A stretch of 23,294 nt of DNA from Paraglomus occultum (lineage: Eukaryota > Glomeromycota > Glomeromycetes > Paraglomerales > Paraglomeraceae): contig CAJVPJ010000505.1 in the NCBI GenBank assembly GCA_910592205.1, positions 1 through 23,294 of the forward strand. The letters are read 5' to 3'. How positions within the stretch are numbered: position 1 is the stretch's first letter; the number at the start of each line of letters is the position of its first letter. Of the stretch, positions 10,491 through 20,786 are shown one piece after another. The position numbers and the translations under genes were made by a program. Under the pieces are notes generated by a model, which was not told the origin of the DNA, did not search any database, and saw only the letters and a list, made by a program, of their open reading frames with translations.

Positions 10491-11582
10491 AAAAAAACAA
10501 CCAAACAATTCTCCTATTCGTGAGAATACAAAATTCACTCAATTTATGGTATTTTACTTAACCATCTGGGTTTAAGCTTAATGTGGTGACCTGTCAACAG
10601 AGTTTGGCCTAAATACGGACGGGTCGTGTGAAATTAACGGATTTGCAGTTTCGAATTACTACCATTACTATAGAGGATTTGATTTAAGCGATAAACATAA
10701 TGATAAAATAGTATGTTATTGTGCATTGGCTACCGACCGCTTGATGAGTTATCAAGCAAGTTGATTCGGTAAAATTGGTTTTGTGGAAAGAATTTGTCCT
10801 AAAATTTGAATATATGCTACGCAATCATACAATTCGACGGTTATTCTATGAATTAATCAATGCTATGCGCACGCTTTGCAAAGTCTTCAATTACATCCAC
10901 TGAATGAATTGTTTTTGGCAAATATTTGAAAATAATTCACACGACTCTTCCTCGATTACATATGACAGCAACAAAACGTTATGAAGTACGTTTAACTGTC
11001 ACACGCGACGGGCAGTAATTTGTTACGTACCGTGAGGTAAGATTCAAGTGTATACGAACAATATAATGTAATACAAATAGTAATACCACAAGTTATATAG
11101 ATTATTTGTTTTTTTAGAAATTGGAACGAAATATCTTGAAGCTGAGGGTGTTAAAACTTACAAACGCTAAGATAGCAACAAACCCAGTTGTTTGTACGCA
11201 TGTGGGGTTCATATCGTAATGTCAATAAATACCGTTATATAACGTTGCTCCCTGATTGTCTTTATCATTCCAATCTGACATACAACATATCCATGTTTCT
11301 TTTTTGTATGATAAATTTCGGATTACAAGAGGATAACAGTCGCTCCTAACCGCAAACAGGAAGCAACATTAATTTTATTTGAGACGTTTGTTCAAACAAA
11401 AACTTTGTTGTACGCATCGAATGTCAAGTATTCCTCAAGAGTAGTTTGTATTAACTGAAGCCAAACAGTTACATTGGTCAAACTCGTGTATCAATCGATA
11501 AAGTTACGGAGATCGAGACACAATTTATTCCAAAATGAGAAAGATTACGAAATAGGGACATTAAAAAAAACAGAACCTTTGT
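10491..11582. other. Gene-free AT-rich DNA
   Basis: No open frame of note, no RNA gene and no obvious repeat were seen. Confidence 0.5.
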
Positions 11583-11631
11583 TATAGTCAAATTTCGTTA
11601 TACCCGGGTTTCGTCATATCCCGGTTCACTG
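11583..11631. mobile_element. Possible DDE-transposon terminus (degenerate solo TIR)
   Basis: On the minus strand this segment begins CAGTGAACCGGGATATGACG and continues into a second related copy containing CCCGGGTATAACGAAA. It ends in an ACTATAAC-like stretch. A CAGTG start with internal repeats of a TATAACGAAA-like motif is typical of pogo/Tigger-type terminal repeats. No matching opposite end was found to the left and the flanking TA is not intact. If real, it is a relic. The assignment rests on remembered TIR style only. Confidence 0.3.
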
Positions 11632-12446
11632 TGGGATATGCACGGGCGTTCCTAGTATGGGATAATCTACTTGGCGTATTTTCGCTTTCAATCACGTAAT
11701 CGCTCTTCTTGGCAAATTTTATTAATTTTTCTTGGTTAAAATTTAATTCCCCGGGTTTAGCTAAGTTTTAAAGTATCTAAAAACACTGTATAAAAAATAA
11801 CGGTGCAAAAACGCGAATTGTACATAAAACTGTAGCGTAGCCGCACGTTAATCACGTTACTTGAGTCTAAAAGACCAGTTTGTTAATACTAATACGTTTT
11901 GACATAATAAATTTATCACGTGAAGCCGAATAATAAAGAAACCAAATTCAGGTCAGCCCAATTTTTCGTGTTTTATTTGTGTCGAAACGGCATTTCAGTT
12001 GCCGAGAAGATTATATGCAACAGATTGGCCAAGTTTATCGAACTTGTTATTTAATAGGAGATGGCGTTACTAATAACTGACCCCAAAAGCCCTTCATACT
12101 GGCTTAGGAGTAATGGAAAAAGGTTTAAAATGCTATTCCCGGCGGTGAATTTGAAGGGTTTGAAGAAAATGTTTCTTTTATTTTAAGGCATCTTTGACAC
12201 TTTTTTTGGCGAAGAAGGCTATTTACGAAGAACACATGCTGCGAGAAGTAAATGAGAACCAAGAAAGGGCGCGAAGACGTTTTAATTAATTATCATACCT
12301 CATCATAAACTTGTGTATATGCTGTACTACTGTTTTTAGAAAGCTAAAATATTGCGTAAGAGAAGTATACGAGTAAAATAACGACCAACTGAGATAAAAT
12401 GCGATATTGACATGTTTTATTGGATAGCATAGTAAGTTTAACGTTT
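11632..12446. other. Gene-free DNA with a weak plus-strand open stretch
   Basis: A 41-codon frame at 12164-12289 ends in a charged, helix-like stretch (KKAIYEEHMLREVNENQERA). It has no start context and no domain, and other frames nearby look similarly open. It may be the remains of an exon or element. Nothing else was recognised. Confidence 0.35.
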
Positions 12447-12451
12447 AGTGT

Positions 12452-12911
12452 ACACGGGTCATGAGACTGCTCTAAAATTTACTAGTAAAACATATAAAAA
12501 CTCTTTTTTTTTGAAAATCTCTCTTGTCTGCAAACACTATGTAAGTGATAATAAATTTTATATGGCTTTGAAAATAATTAATTGTACTTTTAAAAAAAAA
12601 TAATAACAAAAACGTTAATGATTATCATCATTAATCTCACATATAACAGGTATTGTGTTAGAATATGAAAGGATATTTTTATATGTATAGCATATAATTA
12701 TCATTTTATTACACTATGTCTAGCTACAACTTTATTATAATAATGTGTTAAATTTTACTATTATTTTTTTCAAACAACCCAGTCAATTAGTTTCAAAACT
12801 ATATAAAAATTATTGCCGGTTACATGGTGTTTGCAGACAAGAGAATTTTTCGAAAAAAGGGTTTTTTATATGTTTTACTAGTAAATTTTAGAGCAGTCTC
12901 ATGACCCGTGT
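12452..12911. mobile_element. Fold-back MITE-like element with long terminal inverted repeats
   Basis: The left arm 12452 to about 12605 is the inverted counterpart of the right arm from about 12759 to 12911. The outer 49 nt (12452-12500 versus 12863-12911) match without mismatch, starting ACACGGGTCATGAGACTGCT. The inner roughly 100 nt of each arm are still clearly related but diverged. The central loop is about 150 nt, AT-rich and non-coding. There is no transposase, so this would be a non-autonomous element moved in trans. An 8-bp string AGTGTACA occurs at 12447-12454 and at 12918-12925 and may be the target duplication. However, it overlaps the left repeat by three bases and lies six bases beyond the right one, so the exact termini are uncertain. 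Confidence 0.8.
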
Positions 12912-12925
12912 CAGGGGAGTGTACA

Positions 12926-14771
12926 TGTATCTACCAACAAGAACGCGATACCCAACCTTTGATACAGAAAGATTCAACCTGCCACAACATAAACGTCAAA
13001 GTATTATATTTGAATAAGACGACGGTCGTTTAACAGACACGAATAGTTATAACGACTCTATGTTGCTCGATAAACTTGATAACATCTTTTGTTTGACACA
13101 GTAATCGTAATACGCCTTGAATCGAGGGATAATATATCGGATTTCTCTCTCGGCCTCACCATTTTGAAAACTCATTCACCGAGAGCTTCGTAAATCGATA
13201 TTATGTATGCACGTTATTGATATTGTTTTGATCATAGACTAAAAATATCAGAGCGGATCCTAATAATAGAATTTTAAATTGCCAAGCCATGCATGTATTC
13301 TCTTTGTGTTCATCGTCAAGTCACGTAAAGAACAAAGGTGGTACGGCAGTGCTAATGATGGAAAAATTACAATGAACCGCTTTTCGATGTGTGATTGAAG
13401 AATTCATGCATACGCCACCTCCTAAGAGTTTCGAACTCCAAACAGATGCACAAAGAAGATGCTTTGGAAAACAACAAAAAATAGATCAAATAACAGAGAT
13501 AAATTTCTTAGAGCGTACAAAGCGGGGGACATCAGAGAGAATGATATCCTAATATGCAAATAAACGTAGTCTTTAATCGTATTTCGTGCGTGTCAATAGC
13601 GATTACAATAATTATGATGCTTGTGTTACCAGAAGGATAATAATACAGCGACCTGTGTATATGTATTGTTTTAAGATTTCCTTTTTTTATTGTGTACACT
13701 GTTGTGCTAAAGAACAATCATCGAAAATATCAAATCAATAATGAAATGAACAAGTTTTCAATGAGCATAACGTAACACTTATTTGTCTGTTGCGAATCGA
13801 CAAAGTATGAACATTGTCATAACATATTAATACTTCAATTGAATAAATTATATTGTGCTAATACAAAATATCGTAGGAAAAGAAAAGCAATCGCAGAGGT
13901 GAATAAGCTTGTCGGCCTGTTAGTTCGTTAACTTTTTAGATGCAAGATTCCATGTCCAATCTGCTATTTGGCTAAAAGTTTATTCATTTCGCAGCATATA
14001 CAACTCATAGAAGCATGCATCATGGAAAGCATTTTACGAGTCTGTTACACTTTTAAGTAATTACAGTTTATGAAATAGTGTTGACAGACAAAACTGTCTC
14101 AAGCAACGTGTGGTTTTGTTAAAGCGTTGAAGGACCAAAGAGAGGGTCAACGAAATCAAAAACACATTCACAGCTTGATTGCATACAAAGTGAATTGTAT
14201 ACAACAGACTTATCATAAAATTCAAGTATTAAATCATCTCAACAACCACAATCCATCGTCCCGTTTGGGGTTCTTTCTCTAATTTATTTAACTATAGGAA
14301 AGTGATAAGATTTTAGGACATCTGCATGGCGGAGCGATTTCCATATTTAATATCACATGTGTATCTCCGCCTGGACTGAGATAATCAGTAACCGAGTTTT
14401 GAATTAAGAGATTGTTTCAAAATGAGGTACAACAGATATACAAAGTAATAAAATTTGATGCAGTATAACCATGTTGTGTCAGAGGTTGAAATCTGTCTCC
14501 ATTCTGAAGCCACAGTAATTATCAAACCAACTTTTGTTATATTTTAAATTGAGAATAACGCTTTGTATTAGTATTTATGGTAAGTTTGTCCAATTGTTTT
14601 GAGTTAATACATAAAAAATTTTTCTGATTCGTTAGTCCATATTTTTGGATATTCGTTTCTTATGTTAATGTCCGTAATGGGATATCAATTGACCTGCGCA
14701 CTTGTCAATTTTCTGAAAGTCATTGTAGCAAAAGAGTTGCCGAGATAGAGCATGTTGTAGTACACATATAG

Positions 14772-14772
<1 letters not shown>
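12926..14772. other. Gene-free AT-rich DNA
   Basis: Contains only short open frames (for example 13406-13552 plus, 48 residues, hydrophilic; 13532-13717 minus). None has splice support or a domain. A 27-nt stretch near 13406-13430 resembles one near 17440-17465. Confidence 0.5.
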
Positions 14773-14840
<68 letters not shown>

Positions 14841-14841
14841 G
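14773..14841. repeat. (TTG)23 trinucleotide microsatellite
   Basis: Twenty-three uninterrupted TTG units (CAA on the minus strand). Read as protein on the minus strand this gives poly-Gln or poly-Asn in short frames with no conserved flanks, so it is taken as a non-coding microsatellite. The perfect repeat indicates recent expansion and probable length variation between strains. Confidence 0.93.
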
Positions 14842-16190
14842 CTGTTTGGAACATAAAAGGAATATACGGCGTAAACAAAAACGCAACATGCAATGAGTTG
14901 ATGAGAATTAGCGATACTCATTCATTTATGCTCTGCGATTGTTATTCTAGAGTATGACTTGGATGCGATGATTGGTTTAATTTGATATATTAATATGGGA
15001 ATAGTTAATGTTTACCGAGGTTATTACAACGTACCCATTTATTACCAAACAAAGTTAAAAGCTTTACCCTAACAATCGCAAATTAAAACATGTGTGTATT
15101 ACCCGAAATATACATTCTTAAAAGTCTAGTTTATCGTTACACGGATTTCTTTTTTCCCTCAAAGTAGTTTTCAATATGTTTGTGCGCCTGCGGTCAATGA
15201 GCAATGGTTGACAAAGCTACAATGTAATAAAAAATTTTTTCCATACATTCTGGACATCAAGTATAAGTCAAAAACAATCTTAGAATTTCACTATCATAAC
15301 GTCAAGTGTACCCATTTACGATCGTGTGTATATATTATTTTTCTCATCTACATAGTCGTAGGTCCATATATTTCATGTAATTTGACGTCATACTTACCGA
15401 AAATCGACTTGCTGTTTTTTTTCTCGATATTGGCAGCATGGATGATCATATTACTTATTAAACAGCACCACTAAGCGGTAAGCAAAATACATTGTTGGTT
15501 TTGCAGAGTGACTCGCAATTTGATAGATACGAAAAGTATACTAATTTGTCTTCTCACATTTTGTTTTCAATGACAAACGTTTATATAATCCGGATTGTGA
15601 ACAGGATTAATTTATTATTATTTTCTCTTTCTAATGATATAACAACCAACTAATAATTTTAGTTACTATAACACCATTATTAGTTAGACTAACCAGAGTC
15701 GCCCAGAAAGAAAATTCCAAAATTTTCATGAGCATAAATAACAATAAATAATAAATCTAACTAGTATACAAAGTCGCAATATATAATACATTATATAATA
15801 GAATATGGTATGATATCTAGGGATAAATACAAAAAAGTATCTCACGTTTCTGAAACTTGTTGAAAATAAAAAACACTTTCGTTCTGCTCAAATTCAGACA
15901 TTGGCGTTGAAATTATCAAGTGTTGAGACGTTGTGAATAAATAAATTTCATCGATACATTGGAATTTTCGTAACGGTGTATTAATAAATTTGTTGGTTAT
16001 TATAATAACGCGGTTGGTACTTCTTGTGCTAGCCAAGAAGTGAATCTTTGATATAATAAACTCAGTATTTTTATCTCTCTCGAAATATTTGCTCTAACAG
16101 ATCATGTGAATAGCCGATAAGGTTTTGATTACAAGAAACCAAGACCGGTTTGGCATAAGAAGGACAAAAAATATGAGTAGTAAATTATGA
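14842..16190. other. Intergenic region, 3' flank of the secreted-protein gene
   Basis: An 88-codon plus-strand frame at 15208-15474 contains two hydrophobic stretches, but such a length is expected by chance here. A short inverted repeat (AACTAATAAT near 15648 and ATTATTAGTT near 15677) could form a hairpin. No RNA gene was recognised. Confidence 0.45.
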
Positions 16191-16580
16191 TCAGGCAAAG
16201 CGCCATGATCCCCTGATCCTTCCTCTGCTCAACGGGGCAAGTTTTCCGAAGGCTGCTGGGCTCAGATCAAGATCGTCTGGTTGGCAACCCTCACATCTGT
16301 CCACCATACGTACAAATATTGACTTCGATCCGAAGGTGACCTTTATACGTCTTCCGCAGAGAGAGTTATTATTTGGATTTCCACCAATTGTGAACTGGTC
16401 GTATAATGTATGAGAAACGGCAGCAATAAAGTCCGAGGCTTTGTTGAATCTTCCGCAGGCACCCAAACCGGGTTGGTAAAATGTAAGGTCACCTCGATGG
16501 GTACCAAAAGCCGGTGCTGCGTTAACGGTAGCGAGGAGGAAAGCAAGGAGGACCAGGAGAGTGTTGAGATTGAATTTCAT
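16191..16580 (-). CDS. Small secreted double-psi beta-barrel (RlpA-like/expansin-like) protein
   Basis: Single exon, 129 residues. Residues 1-21 form a classic signal peptide (charged Lys2, hydrophobic core, Ala-rich cleavage region after about Ala21). The mature part is one barwin-related double-psi beta-barrel: GDLTFYQPGLGACG near 30-43, NNSLCGRRI near 71-79, and the signature VDRCEGCQPDDLDLSPAAFG near 93-112. Four cysteines (42, 75, 96, 99) are placed for two disulfides. The acidic DDLDLS motif corresponds to the conserved Asp region of the fold. There is no second carbohydrate-binding domain, so this is a minimal family member, common in fungi as wall-associated or secreted proteins, some induced during development or host contact. 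Catalysis is not established for such short forms. The ATG has A at -3. Codon use and GC are richer than in the flanks. Confidence 0.93.
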   Translation of the reverse strand: MKFNLNTLLVLLAFLLATVNAAPAFGTHRGDLTFYQPGLGACGRFNKASDFIAAVSHTLYDQFTIGGNPNNNSLCGRRIKVTFGSKSIFVRMVDRCEGCQPDDLDLSPAAFGKLAPLSRGRIRGSWRFA

Positions 16581-16637
16581 TTTGTATTTCTAGTGTGAAC
16601 GATTCGCTTGTTCTGTTGTCGGAATTGGAGTTTGGGG

Positions 16638-16650
16638 TTTTTATTATATT
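16638..16650 (-). promoter_or_regulatory. Candidate TATA-like element of the secreted-protein gene
   Basis: On the minus strand an AATATAATAAAAA stretch lies about 60 nt upstream of the ATG at 16580, a plausible core-promoter distance for a fungal gene. AT-rich flanks make chance matches likely. Confidence 0.3.
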
Positions 16651-18251
16651 GTTGGTAGTATTAGTTGTTTTGTTGTGTTGTTCGAAAGTCGTAGAGCAAA
16701 CACAGATCTACTGTGTTATGAATATTAGGATAGTATTAGAGAGACACTGCCGTGGGCGGGAAACACACAGCTTCTGAGTTTATTGATAAGACTCGATTGA
16801 GCTGAGGGCGACATGAGGCAGGATGAAAGCGCTTATATACGTTTCTTGGTGGACTTGTTGGGCACTTGTATAACATGGGTATAATGGAATAAGCAGATGT
16901 AATACATAGTGTTAATAAATGCAGTGTGAGTACATTAGTGATTCCGAATTTGATAAATGAGACTAACATATTTTGTAGTATCCGAGGCCAGGGAACAATA
17001 ACACTAACAAAAAGATCAAAAGATTGTGTTTGTATTACAAGCGTGAAACACTGCATGTCTTATCAAAGCATCATTAATAAATCCCACCAATGAAACGTTC
17101 AATGAAATGAGATGCCTTTATACGGACTGTGTATTAAATTACGTTCCCTTCATCGGGAATACAATAGTTATTGTAGTTAACTAAAGCGTGAGCGTATTTT
17201 CATTGCCATTTCTCTCTTGTCTATTATTCCGTACCGTACTGTACTGTATTGTACTGTACTGTACTGTAACCGTACCACACTTCATATTAAAACATCACTC
17301 CTATCGCTTATAAACAAACAAATAAACACACAATCTTATTGCATTCTAAAGGAGCATATGCAAAGATCAGTACATGAGATGTTGATGACGAATGACAAAT
17401 GTACGAGTAGATGCTTCGAAAGAAGGGTAATGTACTTCTTATGCATAAGCGCCACCTCCTAACAAGTTTCATGCACCATGTATGAAAAACGCAAGTCAAA
17501 TAAAAAGGAGTGGGGGAGAGGATGGGAAAAAAAAAAACTCTGATGTCTCGAAAATGATTGGCCGAGTGAGTCGAACGGGTTACGAAGCAGGGGAATCACA
17601 AACATTGAAACCAATCGAAACTTTTCAATTCTTGTCTCATTGCTCTCCTTCTGTGGGACGTAGCTGATGATGTCATGCATTATTGGTTAGTGAATAAAGA
17701 CAAGTTAAAGTGTATAAGACGTAATTAGACAATAAGCAGAATAAAGATTTCTTAATTACAATGGGCGGTTAACGCATACTTGGGTGGTACATAAAAATAA
17801 GTGGTTCGATACTCACATTAATATTATGAGTTTGAATATTAAATTATGGATCAGTTATTAATTGTGGAAGGGGAAGTTTACTGGAATCAAGTGTGCAACG
17901 TGATATAAATGTTCACAAAAAGGCAAATGGTAATGTGTGATCTAGTCTTGTTTACATCACCATGTTTGATCCGATGATGGCGTGTTTTGGGGGGTGTGCC
18001 ACTTGGAAAGTAGTAACATCTGATTACATTCTGTACATGCACGTCGTCATACGGACGGGAAACAAAACACCCGTGTGCGATGTCCATTATCTGCTAAAAT
18101 CTACTCGTTCCATAATTTTTAACTCGTGTTTAATTTACACTTAATTTTTATTAGAACTTTAGTTTATACATCATGTTTTAACGTCACATGTCATCAGAAT
18201 CAACAAACATCACACACCCACGCGCGATAACTTTGCCTGATACCATGCTTT
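16651..18251. other. Intergenic region between the secreted-protein and SDR genes
   Basis: Holds the GTACT array. Open frames here are unsupported: 16736-17056 minus (106 codons, hydrophobic, no signal peptide or motif) and 17482-17667 plus (61 codons, hydrophilic) lie near the upper end of chance lengths. The 3' UTR of the dehydrogenase gene should lie just left of 18252. Confidence 0.45.
17229..17276. repeat. GTACT pentanucleotide array
   Basis: About eight copies of a GTACT/GTACC unit, with one T substitution, flanked by CCGTACC on both sides. Because GTAC is self-complementary, the array can also fold on itself. Confidence 0.85.
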
Positions 18252-19463
18252 TTAATATCCAATAACGCTTTCCTGAATCGCCTCGACAATTCTCTCCCCC
18301 AATATCCAATTCATAGCAGCCAACAGTTTTGCATCCAATCCAACATAATAAATACTTTTAGGATATGCGGCCATCAATGCATTCAGTATGGCATCACTTG
18401 CTAATCCAGGAGGTGACGCATTTTCAAACAGGTCATCGCAATATCTACCAATAGCGCGGTATTGACGTTCGTACTTTTGAACCACTGTCGATTTCACGTT
18501 TTGCGGAATTTCATGATATCGGGACATGTTCGGAAAGGATGTAAATGACCGAAAGTTTTGTTGTACTTGCTGGGTAAAGCGAGTTTTTATTGCACCTAAT
18601 AACCAGATAAGATCAAGTTAGAGTCATCACATATATTGTCCAACTTCGCAAACACGGCGCTCAAAAACCTTCTTCCAACCCCAAATTCCTCAATCTTCGA
18701 TTCCTCTTCCCCCAAAAATCAGATCCATCAGATCAAACTCACCAGGTTCAACCAGCACGACATCTACACCCATCCCTTTCAGCTCTTGTCGCCAAATCCT
18801 ACTCAGCGTCCTGATTGCCGCTTTACTGCTGGCATATACACCCATAGCCGCAGTCGAATGCCACGCGGATATGCTACCCACATTGATCACTCTCCCATTG
18901 CTTTCTCTCAACATTGGCAAGAAGATCTTGGTCAGACTAACCACGGCAAAGAAATTTGTCTCAAAACTTTCCCTAAATGCCGTCTCGGACGCAACTTCAG
19001 ATGGTAAATATATCACCTGGGAGGCATTGTTAATCAAGCCAACAAAGGGTATTTTTTTTCTGCACACTGCTCTGATGGTATTGTGAAGCTTCATCACATC
19101 GGCCTTGTTGCTGACATCTGCTACCAATGGAATTAGGTTTCCGCGATATTCGTTTTCACATAATGATAACTGACGAGTCAGTTCATCGGATTCTTCCACC
19201 CTCCGAACGGTAGCAAATACCGTATATCCTCGACATGCAAGAGTCAGGGCAATGTTACAACCAAGCCCAAGAGACGTGCCTGTTACAAGCACAGCAGGAT
19301 GATAGGTGGATGTGGGGATGTGCGGAGTAGAAGGTGCTGGATAACCAAAGAAATAGTGAAAGAATAGGCACAGATAGTGATTGAAAGCGTATGAGATGTA
19401 ATCGAGCAAGAGCGTAGTATAGAGTAAGATTTCTTTTGTGAGATCAGATGGCCTCTTTGACAT
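18252..19463 (-). CDS. Membrane-anchored short-chain dehydrogenase/reductase
   Basis: Exons 19463-18743 and 18595-18252, joined across a 147-nt intron (GTGAGT donor, TTAG acceptor, phase 1), give 354 residues. A hydrophobic N-terminal stretch (about 12-40) predicts a membrane anchor. The Rossmann fold follows: TGTSLGLG cofactor motif (61-68), Asp116 in VADVS, NNAS (145-148, where most relatives have NNAG), Asn170, Ser197 and the YASSK motif (Tyr210, Lys214). The catalytic Asn-Ser-Tyr-Lys set is therefore complete. The junction restores the canonical EPGAIKT motif (239-245), which confirms the splice. Layout and the TVFATVR stretch resemble the retinol/steroid/hydroxybutyrate dehydrogenase-like group (SDR9C-type), which oxidises or reduces alcohol/ketone groups on lipophilic substrates with NAD(P). 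The substrate cannot be read from the sequence. The C-terminal roughly 110 residues form the usual variable substrate-binding part. The ATG has A at -3. Confidence 0.92.
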
Positions 19464-20415
19464 TTCTTTTTTCTTGAAAATGCGGGGCGGAATTGATTAT
19501 AGTCGATATCTAATTGGTGACCAGATTGTAATTGATAAAAATGATAATTAATAAAGCAACGTTATGTTAGAAAATTGTAGTAGTGGTTAAAAAATATTAA
19601 GATGCAAGGTCTTTTCCCATCGTAAAAAAACCCCCCTTTGTGACGGAATACAATAGGAAATTAGGCCAGGTTGCAATCAATTACTTATTTTTTTTTACAT
19701 GCTGCATGCATATGTATCCAAGTTTGTAGGTACACGCATTTGTACCCATGATCTTGTCATCGACACATCCCTTTTGTGCATAGCTATCGCGAGGAACTTT
19801 TATTCACAACGAGGCGCTCCTTTTGTGCATAGCAAGACTGGGGAGAGGAAAAATCGCTTGGATCAATCAGGAAAGCAAACAACAAATTGGGCGTAGATGC
19901 TGTGTACTAGTGGTACAAAGTGTGAGTATTTCAAATGTGTCCATTGTTAGACTTGCACAAAGGTGGGATTATGAAACGGTTTGCATGCCGCGGCCCTTCT
20001 TTGTTAGACTCACGACATTAACAAACGGTTTGCTCTATACCATCATTGTATATAACAATAAACTTTCGCCAACTTGTAGTCGCATGTTTCAACAATACCG
20101 GTAACTGTCCCAGTTTTCTTTCAATTCTTTTTCTTTTCATTCAAAGATTCCTTTCTGTCTTACCTGATGCCGGAGTTAATGTCAGACGAACGGTTTGTCA
20201 CACGAATAAGCTGGTCATTAGATAGTGTCACGAGTGACAATAATATCCCTAATACATGATATCACGATGCAATCATCCCTAAACGGGTTTACGATTAATA
20301 TCACACGATGACTGTCAATACCCCATTGAACTGATTGAGTACTCCAATCAATAAGATGCACAAGTACGGTTGAAACAAAACTCCGATGTAAAAAAAAAAA
20401 AAAGAGGATATCACA
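19464..20415. other. Intergenic region upstream of the SDR gene
   Basis: Contains the SDR promoter side and a 15-nt direct repeat (CCTTTTGTGCATAGC at 19770-19784 and 19819-19833). Plus-strand frames in 19699-20104 have no recognisable motif. An A13 run lies at 20390-20403, just before the small ORF described next. Confidence 0.45.
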
Positions 20416-20565
20416 ATGTCTAAAACTCAACGTGATGCAACATCAATCGACACAAACATCAACAACCCCGAAAAAGTCCGCATGAACAAATCAGCCGCCA
20501 AGTCTGTCGATCCAGATATTGTGTGCTTTTATGGAATCTTTAAAAGATATCTGAAACAGATATAA
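20416..20565 (+). CDS. Candidate small hydrophilic ORF, possibly first exon
   Basis: An ATG with A at -3 opens a 49-residue frame beginning MSKTQRDATSIDTNINN and ending at TAA. The first 34 residues are charged and polar, and the DNA here is visibly less AT-rich than its flanks, as in the real genes of this window. About 125 nt beyond its stop, a pyrimidine-rich CTTCTTCACAG acceptor-like site precedes an open stretch (20691-20786) encoding a charged peptide starting MLTMLRGEERREK. A donor at GTGTGC (20521), after the DPDI codons, would join them in phase 0, but that donor is weak. No family was recognised. Frames of this length are common by chance. Confidence 0.28.
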   Translation: MSKTQRDATSIDTNINNPEKVRMNKSAAKSVDPDIVCFYGIFKRYLKQI

Positions 20566-20786
20566 GAAATTTTAAGACACGACAGAAAATCAATTAAATG
20601 AACTTTATTTTCTTTAAAAAATTTCCCAGACTGTAATGAAAAAGCTTTAACGAATTTTTCTGCTTATTATTGGTTTCCCTTCTTCACAGATGTTGACAAT
20701 GTTAAGGGGTGAGGAAAGGAGAGAAAAAGTACCCCAACACAATTCAACAAATGATAGGTTTCTGGAAACGCAGAACGTTGATTAAA

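Noticed and set aside
14665-14921. Minus-strand poly-Gln and poly-Asn open frames
   Set aside because: They exist only because the (CAA)23 microsatellite is open in all frames; flanking residues show no protein character.
15208-15474. 88-codon plus-strand frame with two hydrophobic stretches
   Set aside because: AT-rich DNA yields Phe/Ile/Leu-rich frames; several frames of this length are expected in the window.
16343-16598. Open frames overlapping the secreted-protein gene on both strands
   Set aside because: Shadows of the real coding frame, which has a signal peptide and a recognisable fold signature.
16736-17056. 106-codon minus-strand frame upstream of the secreted-protein gene
   Set aside because: Length is near the top of chance expectation for this composition; no signal peptide, motif or splice support.
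17482-17667. 61-codon hydrophilic plus-strand frame
   Set aside because: Overlaps a 73-codon frame on the other strand, has no motif, and this length is common by chance.
18636-19086. Plus-strand frames opposite the SDR gene
   Set aside because: Antisense shadows of the SDR exon, which carries the full catalytic motif set.
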